Positions 11,815-14,471 of a stretch of DNA of 14,471 nucleotides are shown here, one piece after another. Position 1 is the stretch's first letter; each line of letters begins with the position of its first letter. The stretch covers positions 1-14,471 of the forward strand of contig CAYFTS010000085.1 of assembly GCA_964346135.1 (NCBI GenBank), read 5' to 3'. The stretch is from B1-G15 sp964346135 (lineage in GTDB: Archaea > Thermoproteota > Bathyarchaeia > Bathyarchaeales > Bathyarchaeaceae). Below the pieces are notes generated by a model, which saw nothing but the letters and a program-made list of their open reading frames with translations, had not been told where the DNA came from and searched no databases. Position numbers and translations under genes: made by a program.

Positions 11815-13719
11815 ATGAGATTAGCTGATTCTTTCTCTTTAGAAGAAACTTTAGCATATCTTCAATCAGTTTTTGACATAGGTGAAAAAGCAGCTGGCAC
11901 ACAAGAAGAACTTAAGGCGGCAAAACTAATCGAAAGCGAATTCAAAAAACTTGGACTTCAGAACGTTCACTGCGAACCCTTTACAGTGGTTTACCGAAAC
12001 TACAAGGATTGCCAGCTGAAAATACTGGAGCCCTCTGCTGAGACTGTTCCCTGCGTAACAGGTGGAACATGCGTGTCAACTTCGCCCCAAGGTATACAAG
12101 CTGACCTCATTGATGCTGGTTTTGGAACAGTAAAAGATTTTGAAAGTCTGAAAAAGAAAGGAATTGATCCAAAGGGAAAAATAGCCATCATAGAGAGAAG
12201 TGACAGATTAACCTATTGGGCAGATTTTCCCTGCCGTTTGGCTAAAGATTATGGCGTCGAAGCAGTAGTGTTTGCTGTATTTTTCTCTGAACATACAGCG
12301 TTTAGGAAAGACGCTTTTCCCTTTGCCCCTATACCCGTGGTGAATGTTCCCTACAAAATAGCTCAATCTTTACGTGCTAGAATTCGGAGACAAAACGTGA
12401 AAGTTGAACTAAGAAATATAATTGAAACAAAGGAAGATGGCGTTTCTTATAACGTGATGGGTGAGTTGGTTGGATCAAAATATCCAGAAGAGATAATCAC
12501 GTTAACTGCTCATCATGACAGTTGGTTTGGAGGAGCCAACGATAACGCTTCTGCAGTTGCAATCGTACTGGAAATCGCAAGAATCCTCAGTGAAAACTTC
12601 AAACCAAAACGGACGATAAAGTTCATATCTTTTGGCGCAGAAGAATCGGGATCTGACAGCTTTTATGAATGGGCAGTAGGGTCCTTTGACTACGTGAACA
12701 AAAATCCAGAGGAAGTCAAAAACACCGTGTTAAACATCAACCTTGACATTCCAGCGTTTGGGGACGCCGTTGTTTTGCGAGCAACGCCTGAGATGACTAC
12801 TTTCGTAGAAGAATCTGTAAAAGAGCTTGATCTTGAAATGCTTTTCAAAGTCACTAATCTGCCGACAACCTATACTGATCATTGGTCTTATGTAATGTGT
12901 GGAGTGCCCAGCGTCAACTTTGGGTCACATCTATCTGCTTATGAGAAAATATACCATACAAACTATGATACGCCGACTAATGTGAGTTGTGATCTCTTAG
13001 AATATTCGTCAAGAGTTATTCTTTCTCTTATTTCCAGAATTGATTCGCTGGATATCTTACCTTACGATTTTCTTCCAGTCGCAAATAATTTGGAAAATGA
13101 CCTCTCTTCGAGAAGATACTTGACGAGAGGAATTGTTGGCTACTCTGAACTGCTGCGGAAAACAAGAAAGTTGAAAGTTCGAGCTCAAGATTTTAATGAA
13201 TTAAAAAGGAGAAAAGTTGAAAAAGATGTTGAATTCATTAACAACTCTCAGCTTGAAATATGTTCATTGCTGAATAGACATTTAATAAGTACGAGTGGAG
13301 AAGCTAACAAAGAAGCTGGTTGGATCATTCTTGATCTTCTTGACATGCTGGTGAATCTGAAAACTGCGGTTGAAGCTCTGCGGCAGAATAATTTGGAGGC
13401 AGCAGTTGTGTCGTTGGGTTCTGTTAGAACTATGGATTGGGGATTAAACGTTAACCTCAATGTCTACAACCAAACTTTTGACTTAATATCAAAACGTTCT
13501 CGCTATCCTGGGATTTATTCAAATGTGCTGGCTGAGATGTTATCTTTATTAAAGAAGAGGAAGAGCAAAAAGTTTGATGTTTCAAAGGAGTTGTCTTCTA
13601 TTGAGAAAGAGTTCAATGACAAACTGGAGAAGGTTAGTGCCAAACTATCTGCTCTTGAAGAAAGTGTTGAAAAATCCTCCCAAAAACTACTGCAGCTAAT
13701 CTGCAGATTGTCTGGTTAA
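11815..13719 (+). CDS. M28 family metallopeptidase with PA-like insert
   Basis: ATG at 11815 follows GGTGA by six bases. Domains: N-terminal helical part (1-60), a PA-like segment (about 75-210), then the M28 zinc peptidase core with all metal and catalytic residues: H233 and D235 (AHHDSW), D243 (ANDN), E276/E277 (GAEES), D311 (NLD), H381 (YHTNYDT). The protein then has an extra 230 residues, mainly helical, ending in a coiled coil (about 585-625). The peptidase core is of the aminopeptidase/carboxypeptidase type. No signal peptide is seen, so it may act inside the cell. The C-terminal extension is longer than in ordinary M28 enzymes and may give oligomers. Confidence 0.88.
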   Translation: MRLADSFSLEETLAYLQSVFDIGEKAAGTQEELKAAKLIESEFKKLGLQNVHCEPFTVVYRNYKDCQLKILEPSAETVPCVTGGTCVSTSPQGIQADLIDAGFGTVKDFESLKKKGIDPKGKIAIIERSDRLTYWADFPCRLAKDYGVEAVVFAVFFSEHTAFRKDAFPFAPIPVVNVPYKIAQSLRARIRRQNVKVELRNIIETKEDGVSYNVMGELVGSKYPEEIITLTAHHDSWFGGANDNASAVAIVLEIARILSENFKPKRTIKFISFGAEESGSDSFYEWAVGSFDYVNKNPEEVKNTVLNINLDIPAFGDAVVLRATPEMTTFVEESVKELDLEMLFKVTNLPTTYTDHWSYVMCGVPSVNFGSHLSAYEKIYHTNYDTPTNVSCDLLEYSSRVILSLISRIDSLDILPYDFLPVANNLENDLSSRRYLTRGIVGYSELLRKTRKLKVRAQDFNELKRRKVEKDVEFINNSQLEICSLLNRHLISTSGEANKEAGWIILDLLDMLVNLKTAVEALRQNNLEAAVVSLGSVRTMDWGLNVNLNVYNQTFDLISKRSRYPGIYSNVLAEMLSLLKKRKSKKFDVSKELSSIEKEFNDKLEKVSAKLSALEESVEKSSQKLLQLICRLSG

Positions 13720-13753
13720 TGCATGTTTGAAAGTGTTTTCTTTACTGGCAAAG

Positions 13754-13766
13754 TTTTTTTATAAAA
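13754..13766 (+). promoter_or_regulatory. Strong TATA box
   Basis: TTTTTTATAAAAG is centred about 25 bases before an ATG at 13787, in the geometry of a leaderless start. It may serve the small frame at 13787 and, through it, the ABC ATPase gene. Confidence 0.4.
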
Positions 13767-13786
13767 GTTTTCTGTGATATGTGGCT

Positions 13787-13963
13787 ATGGAAACTTCAGA
13801 ACTGAGATTTGGATATGGCTCGATATCGCAACTAGAAATCTTCAGCCAAGTTATGCGCGCGCATGGCGTAGTAGCATGCATCTTTTCGGCTTCCTGCAGT
13901 TGTGTGTTAATCAAGGTTCGTCAATCCTTAAATGCCTCTTTCAATCATAGAAACTATTCATGA
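13787..13963 (+). CDS. Possible small ORF overlapping the ABC ATPase start
   Basis: 58 codons from ATG to a TGA that overlaps the ABC gene's ATG by four bases (ATGA), the usual form of coupled genes, and a strong TATA box at leaderless distance. Against it: composition is odd (ACIFSASCSCV), there is no recognisable motif, and the ABC gene has its own TATA-like CTTAAATG about 30 bases before its ATG. A 12-bp palindrome ATGCGCGCGCAT also lies inside (about 13853-13864). Low certainty. Confidence 0.25.
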   Translation: METSELRFGYGSISQLEIFSQVMRAHGVVACIFSASCSCVLIKVRQSLNASFNHRNYS

Positions 13964-14471
13964 CATTAATTATTGCTGAGAACCTTGCAAAGAGTTATGG
14001 CAGAGTGGTTGCTGTCGACGGTCTAGACTTGACGCTTGACGAGGGTTTTGTCACGGGTTTGATAGGGCCCAATGGGGCTGGGAAAACTACCACAATTAAG
14101 ATGATTCTCGGTTTACTAAAGCCAGATAGAGGCTACGTGAAAGTTTTTGGCCAAGATCCTTGGGACAACATAGCTATACGGTCGCTGATCGGAGTAGTTT
14201 ATGAAAAAACCTTCTTTCCTCCCCATCAAAAAACTTTAGACTATCTGAAGAGAGTGTGCAGAGTCTTCGGCGTTCCTGAGTCCCGAGCTCCAGAAGTCCT
14301 AAAACTAGTGAACCTGCAAGAAGCAAGTGATCGGCCTATTCACGCTCTCTCGGCGGGTATGCTTCAAAAATTTGCTATCGCGCACGCTCTTATTCATAAG
14401 CCAAAGCTGGTAGTAGCCGACGAAATGACGGCTAACCTTGACCCTCAAGCCAGAAGTGCGCTTTTAGATCT
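13960..14471 (+). CDS. ABC transporter ATP-binding protein (partial, runs off the window)
   Basis: The first 170 residues are visible from ATG at 13960. Walker A is GPNGAGKTTT (36-45). The Q-loop place reads GVVYEKTFFPP (E instead of Q, common in ABC-2 type exporters). Signature is LSAGM (130-134), an altered LSGGQ. Walker B is LVVADE (150-155), followed by the D-loop ANLDP. The H-loop lies beyond the edge. Family resemblance is to ABC-2/NatA-type ATPases that work with a separate membrane permease, which would be expected just downstream. The substrate is unknown. Confidence 0.9.
   Translation, partial: MTLIIAENLAKSYGRVVAVDGLDLTLDEGFVTGLIGPNGAGKTTTIKMILGLLKPDRGYVKVFGQDPWDNIAIRSLIGVVYEKTFFPPHQKTLDYLKRVCRVFGVPESRAPEVLKLVNLQEASDRPIHALSAGMLQKFAIAHALIHKPKLVVADEMTANLDPQARSALLD

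Overview
The window is archaeal chromosome carrying a small integrated mobile element. Signs of an archaeon are TATA boxes about 25-30 bases before several starts, GGTGA/GGAGGTGA-type ribosome binding sites, frequent GTG and TTG starts, a tRNA-Ala without an encoded CCA, a VPEFP-type C-terminal surface sorting signal, and families common in archaea (DUF5752, DUF998, PPC/DUF296, SSV-type integrase). The protein style resembles Candidatus Bathyarchaeia (MCG) and relatives, but there is no rRNA or marker gene here to settle it.

Left chromosomal flank (1-4091): the tail of an unknown protein; two divergent surface proteins (254-943 and 1139-1828); a zinc-ribbon protein; a previously uncalled 26-residue acidic microprotein with a near-perfect Shine-Dalgarno (2618-2698); a putative HExxH protein; and a winged-helix regulator. 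Then come two tRNA genes transcribed away from each other, tRNA-Val(GAC) on minus and tRNA-Ala(GGC) on plus. A 35-codon remnant of a different tyrosine recombinase lies directly behind the 3' end of tRNA-Val, so this tRNA pair seems to be a repeated integration site.

Integrated element (4121-8479, unit length 4312 bp): the 3' part of tRNA-Ala (47 bp) is repeated exactly at 8433-8479. These copies are attL and attR. The integrase gene is split by the integration. Its first part (4362 leftward) encodes a ribbon-helix-helix (RHH) domain and runs into the tRNA. Its second part (8479 leftward) carries the tyrosine recombinase. Both read the 47-bp core in the same frame, so excision would rebuild one gene of about 360 codons: RHH domain, att-encoded linker, recombinase. 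Between the ends are a membrane zinc-ribbon protein, an HTH ORF plus a DUF998 membrane protein, a PPOX-family flavin protein and a frameshifted secreted transglutaminase-like protein. A palindrome of the form ATATGCA-RTA-TGCATAT occurs three times, once upstream of each of the three internal minus-strand units, and I find no full copy outside the element. This looks like an element-specific regulon. No replication gene is recognisable.

Right chromosomal flank (8480-14471): a coiled-coil protein with an acidic octapeptide-repeat tail, a DUF5752 protein, a small tail-anchored PepSY-like protein, a closely spaced plus-strand run (PPC/DUF296 protein, polysaccharide deacetylase, M28 peptidase), and the start of an ABC transporter ATPase that leaves the window.
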